DNA from: Incurvaria masculella
Lineage: Eukaryota; Arthropoda; Insecta; Lepidoptera; Incurvariidae
Assembly (NCBI GenBank): GCA_946894095.1
Contig: OX335653.1
Span: 19,721,001 to 19,785,000 of the forward strand
Direction of reading: 5' to 3'
Length of the DNA: 64,000 nt
The position numbers and the translations under genes were made by a program. Below, one piece after another: positions 1-10,295 of this stretch (its first letter is position 1; the number at the start of each line of letters is the position of its first letter). Under the pieces are notes generated by a model. It was not told the DNA's origin and searched no databases. It saw only the letters and a program-made list of their open reading frames with translations.

Positions 1-370
1 ATATGCTTGCTGGCCGGGTGGCCACCGGTATACAGACGTTGATATAAACCCACACGTTTCGAGATTCTCGCTAACTGCTACAATCGTTTCCAAAGAATTG
101 TCAACGATGTGGACTCGAATCGACCGCATGTTCAACGGCGTATACCTGGCGTCATAAGCAATGCTCTGGGTATAGCTCGACTGATTTGAGTTGAGGTCAC
201 GCACACCTTTATTTTTAAATGATATGGCACTATACTCACCCTTATGGTGATAATTAAGACATGTGGCTATCAAATGTGCTTGAATATACCCATTGAAAAA
301 GTACTTTATAGGAGAAATATAACACACTTGACCCACTTGTTACTTTCGTTCCGCGTAAAGAATGCAATAA
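1..370. other. Unassigned intergenic sequence
   Basis: I see no ORF, repeat or RNA gene that I can support here. Confidence 0.5.
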
Positions 371-372
371 TA

Positions 373-637
373 TACAGGGTGTTAACGGGGGTATGGTCCA
401 AACGTTAACCACGTGTTCCTAGGCATATTTGGAGCAAAAAAGGTTCATAATTTTTTTTTGTACGACTGAAAAAAAAATCGTCCTCCCTATACATTTTGCG
501 TGTAGGTATTTACAAAAATGTATGGGGATGGCAATTTTTTTAAGTCGGACAACAAAATGTCTTCTACCTGTTTTGCTCCAAATATGTCAATGAATACGTG
601 TTTAGCTTTTGGACCATACCTCCGTTAACAACCTGTA
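373..637. mobile_element. Short TIR element (MITE), TA-flanked, Tc1/mariner-like
   Basis: The ends are inverted copies of each other. The left end begins TACAGGGTGTTAACGG and the right end, reverse-complemented, begins TACAGGTTGTTAACGG. Similarity continues for about 67 bp per arm, through GGTATGGTCCAAA and ATATTTGGAGCAAAA. A TA dinucleotide flanks both ends (371-372, 638-639), as expected for the Tc1/mariner superfamily. At 265 bp it has no coding capacity. Superfamily assignment rests only on the TA flank and the ACAGG-type ends. Confidence 0.7.
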
Positions 638-836
638 TAATGAATGCAGCCGATAATAGCTTGAATTGTAAATTTTATAAGGATGAGAATTAAGAAGAAA
701 GTTCAGGAACAAGTGGTTCAGGTAAAATATGTCAGGTTTCATGATTTCCGCTTGCTTCCCAGGTTGCTAGAGTTCGAGCTGAGATAAAAAGTCCCAATTG
801 GGCCTAAGACTAAAAAACATAAATCCTAATATCCTT

Positions 837-918
837 TTAGGTTAGGTTAGGTTAGGTTAGGTTAGGTTAGGTTAGGTTAAGTTAGGTTAGGTTAGGTTAG
901 GTAAGGTTAGGTTAGGTT
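837..918 (+). repeat. Interstitial telomere-type (TTAGG)n array
   Basis: About 16 head-to-tail units of TTAGG with two visible substitutions, at 880 and 903. TTAGG is the standard insect telomere repeat. The array is short and has unique sequence on both sides, so it is an internal array and not a chromosome end. Confidence 0.85.
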
Positions 919-3227
919 GCGTATCAGTTGCACAATATGTTCGATCGATTGGGTAGGGATGGCACCCTTATTCCTGCCCATTCAACCTATGTATATCCGG
1001 AGCACCTGCACCCTGAGTACCCTATTGTGGATATTAGTCACTACGATCGTTTTTTCTCTGCCACACCGCCAGTATATTGAACTGTCGGCCGGTGCCTTTC
1101 CTCAAACCTACAACTTGGGAACGTAATTTGAACAACCTCGATTGCTCTGCATTAGTCGGTATGGGTAGGTGACCACCTAACCTCACTAGACCTAGAACCT
1201 TCGATCTCTCAACATAGCCACTCACCTATATCTATAAAAAATAACCAACTCCATCAAATGACATGGAACATTCTTTGACAATCAGATCAGGAAGTGGGCC
1301 TTATTGTCCTTTCGGGTCTGTTACAGACCAGGGTCATTAGGCCTGGCTCTCTCTTTACTACCTCACTGTCAGTCGATTTTTACATTACTTAGGAGTAAGT
1401 CCGATAAGGGAACCTACATCGCAGCGGACTATTCAAATGAAAAATGCGCCCTAAATGTATTACTAGGTCAAGAGCTGTCAAATGAATAAGCTTTTCTAGA
1501 ATATATTTTTGAGAACATTCGGTTAGGGCTAGGCCTTTAAAAAAATTCTGATTTGTACACTTGTTTCCAGCTCTGACCTGAATCGTTATAAATTATAAAA
1601 CCAACAATGTTATTAAAGTTAAAAATTTGTTAGAGCTTTGTCGTTACTCATAGATCCGTTTTTTATGCTCTGATGTTGCAGGGTTGAATACCTAAGTTAA
1701 TTATTAAAATTAATTAATAATAAATTAAAATTATGGTTGCAGTCGGGAAAGAATTTCTAAGTGAGTGTTCTATAATGCAGGCATGCCATTCACCTGCAGG
1801 TCTTAAAACAATGTCGAATCTTCAACAAAGGGACCGGAAGATTTTTTCAGTTGTGGGTCATAGAGCCGAGGCGATATTGGTTGATGTAATCCTAGTTTAA
1901 TTTGATTTCTGGTTTAAGCGCGACCTTTAAATGTGCCTAAAATCTCTTAAATGTGTCAATGATGCGTGACAAATGTTTCGTGATCTGATATTGTTCTACC
2001 AAAATGCTTATAATTTCTTAGGTATGTATATAACGGCATTATGTTTTAATAGTATAAATATATTATGGTGTGACGTAAAATCACGATTACACGGCTCCAG
2101 GTGTATAGACAGGCTCACAGAAATGTCGACACCACGGCGAGGGGACATGGTGGAAGAACTTTCTAATGTGGGTAGCATCAGCCGCTGACGTACCCGGAAC
2201 TAACGCCTTCCGTGTTCGGTCGTAGGAAAGTATTTGGTCGTAGGACTTCCATTCCTACATGACGTGCTATAGATTGACATTATTTAGAGGATCCAATTTC
2301 TAGTAGGGAAGACTGCTTCTCAGACAGTTTTATTTGACCTGCCCAAGGGTAAGCCCACCTAGCAGTCTGGTCGTGTTAACATCTAAAGGCAGAACCTCTA
2401 ATGTAGTATAAAAATACATAGTCTCAACACTTTAATGCGTTTTTTTACAAATCAACCTTTTATTTATTCAATTAAAATATTGGTTGTATTAAAATATTGT
2501 AAATAAAACTAAAAATCGGGTTGGGTGAAATTGTTGAGGATCTCAGGAAGTTGATTACGAAAATGGGATTAATTTTGAATTGTGAGATGGATAAAAGTAA
2601 TTAAATACGTTATATGGTAAAATTGGCTTACATAAACTTTTATGGAAAAACAATATTCATTTCCGATGTCATATAATGGTTTTAAAGCCGCGCGCAAAAA
2701 CTAGTTATATTACATATAATCTCACTTGTAACATTACAATTTCCCTGATTTTTAATCGACTTCAAAAAATTAGATTCTCATTATCCATCGTTTCCACTTC
2801 TTACATAACAGAGCAGCAAGTCTAACCTTACGTAAACGAACCGAACTGTATCCAGTGAAATAACGATGACGATTGACAAAAGTCCCTGAACTGATAATAC
2901 ATATCACTAGTGAGATTTATTAGCAACTAGTAAAGATTATAATACCACGACCAAAAACTGGCCACGGCTTGTCGGCCTTATATCCTTGCGACATCATCAC
3001 AAAAGTTATTGTGACATTTTAAAATTACGTTTTCTCTTCAGGTCTCGTTTTAGAGGAAGGTTGTATATTTTTCAGATATGCAGCATTCAAAAAGAATATA
3101 CGAACTCTATTACTGACTCCACGATATAGAAGCATGTGATAATCAGTTTCCAGCAAAGCCCACATTTATCAGCAAATAGAAAGTCTATCACCAGCCACCA
3201 ATTAGCATAACTTTTTGCACAGCGGCG
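919..3227. other. Intergenic, no supported gene
   Basis: Only short ORFs (the longest is about 71 codons) with no recognisable domain. The sequence becomes AT-rich from about 1490. I see no RNA gene. Confidence 0.5.
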
Positions 3228-3259
3228 CAAGTATACCCCGCCGCGGCGGGGTATACTTG
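3228..3259. repeat. Perfect 32-bp palindrome
   Basis: CAAGTATACCCCGCCG is followed directly by its reverse complement, centred between 3243 and 3244. The GC-rich centre stands out from the AT-rich surroundings. The role is unknown. It could be a cruciform-forming relic of paired repeat ends or a dimeric binding site. Confidence 0.9.
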
Positions 3260-4080
3260 TACCTGTCTTTACCTAACTCGGTCTGATATCGTGTCGTCGC
3301 ATCGCGTTAGGCCAATCGTAGATGTTGATTGATTAGAAACCTCACATGTTTCAGAGAAAAAGCGGGTGCATTTGCGCCTTTTACGTACGATAAATTGATT
3401 AAAATGTGCTAATCATTTCGCGTAACATGGTACCTACTTGTCTAACTGGTTTTAGATGAATTCATTGACACCATAAAATAGTTTATGATTCGTTCAAGTC
3501 TTTCAAAACGTTTTGACTTACTGTTTTGGACTCGCATGGATTGTCGTAATTATATTAAGCATGAAATCACCCTTAGATTTGGCATGATGTTCAGGCGTTT
3601 AATCTTATATAGTTACACCGGAAATTAGAGAAAATACTTTTGGATTACCTTTCTGTTTATGGAGTAAAAACGACTTTTCTCATATAGATTAAACATTAAA
3701 ATATATAACTGTGTCAGGGAAAACTAGGAAGAGATAAGAGTTTTCTCGAATTATAAGCATTCAACTCAGTTCAACGTATGCACGGCATCGTGTGTAATCT
3801 ATTTTCAGGCTAATTTGTTTTTTTTTTTCAAACTGTCAAATCCCGATAAATACCTAATGACCGGAAAATCTTCGATCGTTTGACGATTCTTTAGAGGGTT
3901 CCGTTGTTTGCTTAGTTTACATTGAGTGTAGACCGAGTATTCCTCGATAACACATTGGAAATAAATGGGTAGGAATGAGCGAGGGTCAATACAGTATTTT
4001 AGTATTATTTTACTACGCCACAAAGAAACAATTTAGAACATAAATTGCAAGCGTTTCTTTGAGGTTTAGGTTACAGAAAA
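3260..4080. other. AT-rich intergenic sequence
   Basis: No ORF of note and no repeat boundary that I can define. Confidence 0.5.
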
Positions 4081-4172
4081 AATGTGAGACTCTCGCAGCA
4101 ATTTTATTATTATAGAAACCTTAGATGGAAGTAAGTCTAAGGTTACTATAACTGCTGCGAGAGTCTCACATT
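4081..4172. repeat. 92-nt imperfect hairpin
   Basis: The outer arms AATGTGAGACTCTCGCAGCA and its reverse complement match over 20 bp. An inner pair (around CCTTAGA and TCTAAGG) continues the stem to a small loop near 4130. The stem has an asymmetric internal loop. It could be a miniature inverted-repeat relic or a small-RNA precursor. Length and shape are compatible with a pre-miRNA, but transposon hairpins look the same. Confidence 0.6.
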
Positions 4173-4520
4173 ATTTGGTTTCTCGGTAAGACGAGAGTGA
4201 CTCTAGGGAGGAAAGAAATCAATCTTAGCGATAAGTCGTTAAGCCGCTCCGTCTCGCCGCTGGCGATAACCAGATGGCTGCTAGACTTTTACGGAGTCAA
4301 GTGTGAGGGAAATAAAACTAGGGTCACGACATTTAGTGCTCCCTCGTTGCCGACCCCACACACATAATCGAGAAACCATTTTTTGTTCTGTCTTGCTATA
4401 ATTTATTTTTGGGCAAAGAGCAGTTTATCAAATGTTTATTCTTTAGTTTCAGCTTTATAATATTTCCAAAAAAAATTTCACAGTCGGGTTTTCCCTACTT
4501 ACGCTTAAAACGATTCATTA

Positions 4521-4610
4521 ATATAAGGAAAGTCCCGGCATGCCACCTAGTTCCCATGTGGTTAGTTAGGCTAATATCTGACGGTCAGTTTAGTATTAGC
4601 CATCCATGTC
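4521..4610 (+). mobile_element. SINE 3' fragment (shared-body family)
   Basis: Matches the 3' body of the abundant SINE described at 20070-20482: CCTAGTTCCCATGTGG, then GGCTAATATCTGACGG, then ATTAGCCATCCATGTCC. It stops where the next element (CAGAGCCGG) begins, so it has no A tail. Confidence 0.7.
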
Positions 4611-4968
4611 CAGAGCCGGTAGTCTAAGTTGTCACCTAAATTGGCGTTACGGCAAACCGATCGACTGGCGTTTTCAATTGTATGGAGAAATTGAAGAGCG
4701 CGCGCAGCGGGCGTTAAGCGAACTAACATTTGCGAGTCCGAGCTTGATTTGACAGCTTACTCAACGTTGCCGTAAATACGTCGACGTTGCCGTTTACGTC
4801 CACTCCGCGTTTTCATACAAATCGGAAGTCCGCGTTTGACTTTGACAGCTTGAAGAAGTAAAACCACAGAATATCTAGTAAAAACTTGTATGGAGTTTGG
4901 AGAAAACGCCAGTCGATCGGTTTGCCGTAAACGCCAATTTCGGTGAGAACTCAGACTGCCCACTCGGT
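4611..4968 (+). mobile_element. TIR element with CAGAG-type ends, copy 1
   Basis: One of three same-orientation copies (others at 41318-41674 and 46491-46846). Ends are inverted: CAGAGCCGGTAGTCT at the left and a diverged reverse complement at the right, followed inward by CACCTAAATTGGCG. The interior is shared, including ATGGAGAAATTGAAGAGCG and repeated CGTCGACGTTGCCG. Size is about 355 bp and it is non-coding. CAG-type termini recall hAT elements, but I could not find an 8-bp target duplication, so the superfamily is open. Confidence 0.75.
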
Positions 4969-6058
4969 TACAATTACGTTGGTAAGTATACTATAAGTGC
5001 TGGTTAAAATAAAGCCATACGCATACATACAAACCTAATCAAAATCGGGTAAGTCATTCGAAATGGCCATATTGAGGAAAAATAATATTCATTATTTTTA
5101 TTGTTATTTTTATTTTTATTTTAAATATATAGCTATGTTTTTATCACAGCTTTCCATTCGACAATCGACAATTTCGTACTAAGCAAGCACATACAGTCAC
5201 GCTGTTACACCGGATAATTATTCGAGATATTAGTAACTAACTACCTACCACTGAATACGAGTTAAGAAGGCAACAGGTTATCTTGCGCATAAAACGCCGG
5301 AAATGCATAAAATTACGAATAATTAAGCAACATTTTACAGCATTAACCGACTTAAAAAAAGGTTATTATCAATTTAAGGTGACACAGGACCCTAAAACGA
5401 CCGTATCCTTAGCGTTCGTTTTGTATTATTAGTTTTCTTAAAAAAGCACTTTTCTGCAAACAAGGTTATTGGGACAACGAATAAAAGTTGAAAAACTTTG
5501 AAATGAACTCCTACAACATGAGTGGTGAGGTCATGAACCAATATCATGAAAAAATAAAGGGTCGACCCACGCAATGAAGTGATTTTTTGTGCGATTATAC
5601 GGAACCATCCGCGTGCAAGTCCAACTCGCACTAGGCCGGTTTTTTTCCTGAATCTTTCTCTGATTGAAGTTAGTCTCCACAAACATTATAAATGTTCATC
5701 TAGTTTTCACGCAATTATAGCCGCTTTAGCTAATGTAAACAGCTAAGAGTTTTTTTATTGAGAGAAAAATGTTTACATGGGTCCCAAAGATCGCGTGTTA
5801 GCCAGGTCGTCGTGGCTACACAGCGAGCTGTCAGGCACCGGAGAGCAGCGAGCAACGGTGTTGATACATAACCACTTACGTCACATTCTCGCTAATCGCG
5901 TCACTATAAAACGATTGGGAACGGAATATTAAATAACTTTCTCGTGACATTCGGATTGTGTTCATTCTATCAGACGAACATAAATAACAAACGCGTAATA
6001 GGTGTATACTTAAAAATATTAAAACTTTCGTTAAGTCGACTCGTCGCCTAGAGCTACA
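4969..6058. other. Intergenic with one repeat fragment
   Basis: No supported gene. Positions 5560-5647 hold a diverged antisense end of the GGTTCCG dispersed repeat, including TACGGAACC and ACTCGCACTAGGCCGG. Confidence 0.55.
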
Positions 6059-6440
6059 TTTTTTTTTATGTGACTGGACATGGATGGCTAATACCACAAG
6101 TTTTGTCATGGTATTAGCCCAACACACCACATGGGAACTAGGTGCAATGCCAGGACCTTCCTTATATTGCACGGCTACATTGAACTGGATGCAAAACACG
6201 GACAATTTTCATTGCCGCTTCGACCATCGTTCATCCAATGCGATGGTACCAACCCGGGCGGGATAAACCCTACCACCTAGTAAGTAAGGAAGGGGACCTA
6301 CAGCTTAACGTGGAATCCGAACCACGGCCAGCCTCTCTCAACGGTCGAATGGTCACCCATTCAAGACCAGACCGGACCCAGCGTTGCTTAACTTCGGAGA
6401 GCGATCGCCGATGTGTCGCGCCACTGGGCCACCGAGGCTA
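6059..6440 (-). mobile_element. SINE with 5S rRNA-derived head (nearly full length)
   Basis: Read on the minus strand this runs head (6440) to A tail (T-run at 6059-6067). The head starts with a TGGCCCAGTGG box (6421-6431), a good match to the tRNA A-box. It continues with CCGAAGTTAAGCAACGCTGG and GAATGGGTGACC, which are hallmark 5S rRNA segments. The rest is the body shared with the tRNA-headed copies (GTACCATCGCATTGGATGAA, CCAGTTCAATGTAGCCGTGC). The element is non-coding and would be transcribed by RNA polymerase III. Confidence 0.8.
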
Positions 6441-7056
6441 ACATTATTTTATTTATTTATCCGACTTGGATGGCTCCCACATTTCCAATCTTCTTCATGA
6501 CGTCTTATCAATTTAAGAAAGCTGTATTGTGTACACTTTCCGCTTAGAAACAAATGGCCAAATACATATATTTTGTAATATATTTATGTATGAATATACT
6601 TTAGTTACTATTAATATACTCATACCTTAAAATAATCTAGTTCTGTCAATGTTATTTACTTATTTACTTTTCTTTGGTCCTATGTTCCCATACCATACTG
6701 TATTATACTATATTTTACTATATTGTATTACATCACATTACATTTTTCAGATTGCAATTTATTCGATCGGGATGATTCACTTAGGCATTGCAACGACGAT
6801 ATCGACTGTGGTTTATCGACTGTGGTTTGCTTACTAGCATATAACATCTTTAATATAAAAGTTAATCAATAGCTGTAAGTTTTTCTTATTTTGTTTCTAC
6901 AAGATACATATACTGCTTCGTCCTACTACTTTTGCAAAACTTGTGAAATACGAAGCTGGACTAACATATTTTCTAAGCAATATATTAACACTTATATTAA
7001 GTTTTCTATGTTACTCTGTTTGTTTTTCCTGAAATAAATAAATAAATAAATAAATG
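6441..7056. other. AT-rich intergenic with (AAAT)n microsatellite
   Basis: No supported gene. An (AAAT)n run lies at about 7031-7053, immediately before a SINE fragment. Confidence 0.55.
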
Positions 7057-7265
7057 CCTTCCCTTTATGAGCACGGCTACACTGCACTGGATGAAAAACA
7101 CGGACAATTTCATTGCCGCTTCAAACATAGTTTCATCCAATGGGATGGTACCAACCCGGGCGGGCATAGGCCTATCACGTAGTACGGGGAGGGGGATGAC
7201 AGCTAGTTCCCATAAGGTGTATTGTGCTAATATCATGACAGTAGGTCATGTCCAGTCACATGAAA
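7057..7265. mobile_element. Rearranged SINE fragment with inverted tail
   Basis: 7057-7200 matches the SINE body in antisense (TATGAGCACGGCTACA, CATTGCCGCTTC, ACCAACCCGGGCGGGC). From about 7203 the sequence flips to sense (CTAGTTCCCATAAGGTG, GCTAATATCATGACAG, CATGTCCAGTCACATG). Two parts of one consensus lie head to head, which is typical of twin-priming inversion or of two adjoining insertions. Confidence 0.7.
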
Positions 7266-7318
7266 AACTATGCCCCCCGAAGCCCTGCGAGCGCCGCAAA
7301 TTCGACCAGACGACCAGG

Positions 7319-7510
7319 GGTGTTACCATGGTAAATGAACTCGCCAGGTGAACCGTGATTAAATCTGAGGTTTCGTTACATCGTTACATTGCGTACCATG
7401 CTAACTGGGAATTTCCCATGCCGCTTAACACGTCGTTTGACAGCATGGTACGAAATGCAATGAAACGGCAGATTTAAACACTCATTTGCCTGTTTACCAC
7501 CGAAACTCTC
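7319..7510. mobile_element. Dispersed TIR repeat with GAACTCGCC ends
   Basis: Contains GTTACCATGGTAAATGAACTCGCC at the left and an inverted interior with GCATGGTACGAAATGCAATG and CTCATTTGCCTG near the right. Related pieces occur at 28705-29434, 29500-29575 and 38090-38190. It is non-coding and the exact ends are uncertain. Confidence 0.5.
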
Positions 7511-9447
7511 GTGGAAAGGTGTTAATTAATATTTTAAAAGTTAATATTTATCTGAAGCCCAGTGCATGGGATCTGTCCCTTCTTAAATCCGTGCAAATTG
7601 GTCTTCCTCTAATAAGTACCATGTAAACTACGAATTAAGTAGAGGAGCCTTATCTATTAGCTCTAGAGACTGACAGCACTTAGCCTAGATAAAGTAGGCA
7701 AATATGTTTACATTGCTATAGGGTAGACTTATACCCCTCTTAACGTAATTAGAGCAATGTAGGGATTCTGTTATGGAGGCAAACAAATTGATTTAAAAAC
7801 ACACACACATTAGTAACGTATTTAAATAGGTTATATACAAGTTCAAATAAAAAACGCTTTTCCAATCGCATTTTTTAATTTAAAAAACAAAACTCATTCT
7901 AAGTAGCCAAAAATACGCTACATGCTATCCCAGTTTAAGGACATCACAACTGAATTTAACGTGGGTAGTGTAAAGCTTGAAGAGCCTTTTGCCAAAGTTT
8001 GAAAGGGGCGTAGGCTTCAACTTACAATGAAAGAGTTTCTGTTACTACGCCACTTGTATTGTAGAAAACATTATTAAAAAAAACCCCAAAATTTGAGGAA
8101 CCATGGAGGCTGATGTAAGACTCAACTGCTTATTTTCAAGTCACTTTTAAAATATTTAGTTTTAAACATAGGAATCCTGCCCGCTAGTGTTACGTCATTC
8201 ATACTTAGTTGTTAGTTCATTCATACTGAGTTCTTGACTTAATTGAATAAAAACAATAAACCATGAATGCAATGAAGGAAGCCACCTCAAAAAAGAGATA
8301 AAATGTCAAGCTAGCAGTCAAGTATAACCTTCATAGTCTAGGATTACTGATGGAAAGAAGATAAACGGTCGTTACACCAGAGGCATCAGTTAGGAGTTGG
8401 GTATAGGGCTGCACCGTGGAATGTCTTGCACATGCTGAGTGCGCAGGCGCAAGCGTATAATTACACATTGTAAAGTATATAAATATAAACTTATAATATT
8501 TTCAGTGGTACAGTGCCCTCGTGGATGTTATCAGTAAGGTACTGCCACTTCCTATCGCCCGCATCGACTTGAGAAATAAAGGCACGTGACACGTGGAGTT
8601 GACGTAGGTTTTCTTAACACATACATTGGCAAATTGAGCATGTGCAGCCCTATTCAATGGCGGTGATTTCCATTTTGCTTTCACAAATTCATCCTGCAAA
8701 GGGCATGATAACAGCCAATTGCGTTCAGTTCGATAAGGGCGTAAAACAATAATTAACTATATTTTAAGAAATATAACAAAATATTTTTTAATAATAAAAA
8801 AGTAAATTTGGAGATTGATAGCCTAACTTTAGTTAAACATGTTTTTGAAAGTTCAAAATGAATTGATGACATGTGGTTAACTTACGCCCTTATATAGACT
8901 GCAAGCAGCTGATGTCGCGCCCCTCACTGCTTTTTTATTATGTAAGTAAGTTTAAATTGCTGTAAAGGCATTTGAGCGATCTTAATAAAGTAAAACACAT
9001 TAATGTCAACCTTACTTTAAATATTAATTACAATAAAATTATTTTGAGAGTTCGGGCGAAATCGAAATTATTTATATCTCTAGATAAATGCAATTTAAAA
9101 AAACACGTAGAATTAAAATATGTTTCAAACACTTGACATCGATGTAATAAAGCTTGCTCCGCCCGATATATGTAGGTATGCAAATAGCAACAGAGCACGC
9201 GTCACCTCTCGTGCATAACAAGATAAAATTTCTATTTGGATTTGTGTCGAAGGCAGGCGGCAGACAGTCGGCTGTGGCGGATTGTCAATACATTGTCGGC
9301 TAGGAATAGTCGTGGCTCACTGTCACCCACGCACGCAGCTCAATAAACTTCTCGCATCGAGGAATATGGACAACAGCCGGGATATCCTGGACTGCAACGG
9401 GCACAGAAACTGCATTAGAGCGGCGCGTGGCTCAGGGGCGGGTTGAC
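7511..9447. other. AT-rich intergenic sequence
   Basis: No convincing coding segment. The 65-codon minus-strand ORF at 8502-8699 has no recognisable feature. Confidence 0.5.
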
Positions 9448-9612
9448 TTTTTTTTTTTTTTTTTTTAATGCGAGCTCTTCTATAGTTCGGAATCCATGTA
9501 GCATACAAAACTGCAGCTCCCCTTCTAAATGGTGATATGGTTAATTCCTTCCATCTTGGTACCATCGCACTGGGTGAAAAGATGGTCGAAGCGGCAATGA
9601 AAAATTTTCATT
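9448..9612 (+). mobile_element. SINE body fragment next to a T19 tract
   Basis: After a T-run at 9448-9466, the sequence from AATGCGAGCTCTTC through TTCGGAATCCATG, TTGGTACCATCGCA and GGTCGAAGCGGCAATGAAAA follows the sense SINE body. The head is missing. Confidence 0.65.
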
Positions 9613-9755
9613 TATTCGTGATGTTCATAAGTCAAGGGTCTAGTCTCGACGGGCTGCAACCCGATTATAATAATAAAGCCTATACCCAGCCCGGGGGTCA
9701 CGACCAAAATGGTCATAAAGAGAAGTCGCTGGCCTGGCCACATAGAAGAGGAAGG

Positions 9756-9829
9756 GTACCAACAGTAATACATGGATTCCGAACCATCGAACAGCTCGCA
9801 ATCGTGACGAAATCGCCTTATCCAACTCG
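9756..9829 (-). mobile_element. SINE body fragment, antisense
   Basis: ATGGATTCCGAACCATCGAA and AGCTCGCAATCGTGACGAAA match the antisense SINE body. It lies tail to tail with the sense fragment at 9448-9612, about 145 bp away. Confidence 0.6.
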
Positions 9830-10295
9830 GAAATAACAAGAAAAATGTCAAAGGACAATGGTCGAAATAGTCGTAACAGAAACTAAGACTAACAAAAAGT
9901 AGTACTTTATGACGTCACTTTGCATTATTTTGATATTACGTCCATACAGAATGTGTCAAAGTGACGTCAAAAAGTACTTCTTTCCGTTAGTCAGTTTCTA
10001 CAGAAAGACTATTTATCTCAGCCTTACTCAAAATCAATCAAAAAAATCAAAATAATTTATTGCATTATCACTTACAGTAGTACATACAAAATGGTGAACA
10101 AGCGGTACTAACAATATAAGTTTAGTGAATACCTAAACATAGGTGTAGCAATAGATTCGCACTTTCGCGAACACTCAAATGTGTGGACACAGATTAAAAA
10201 TGTTATATGCTACAATAGAATTATGCAGAAAAGATAATAAAATAAAAACGTGAAAAAGAAGTTATGTTGAACTTACATATAAGCAAAATATGTTT

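Noticed and set aside
837..918. Chromosome end
   Set aside because: Unique sequence continues on both sides and the array is only 82 bp.
7067..7351. 94-codon ORF
   Set aside because: Covers a rearranged SINE fragment.
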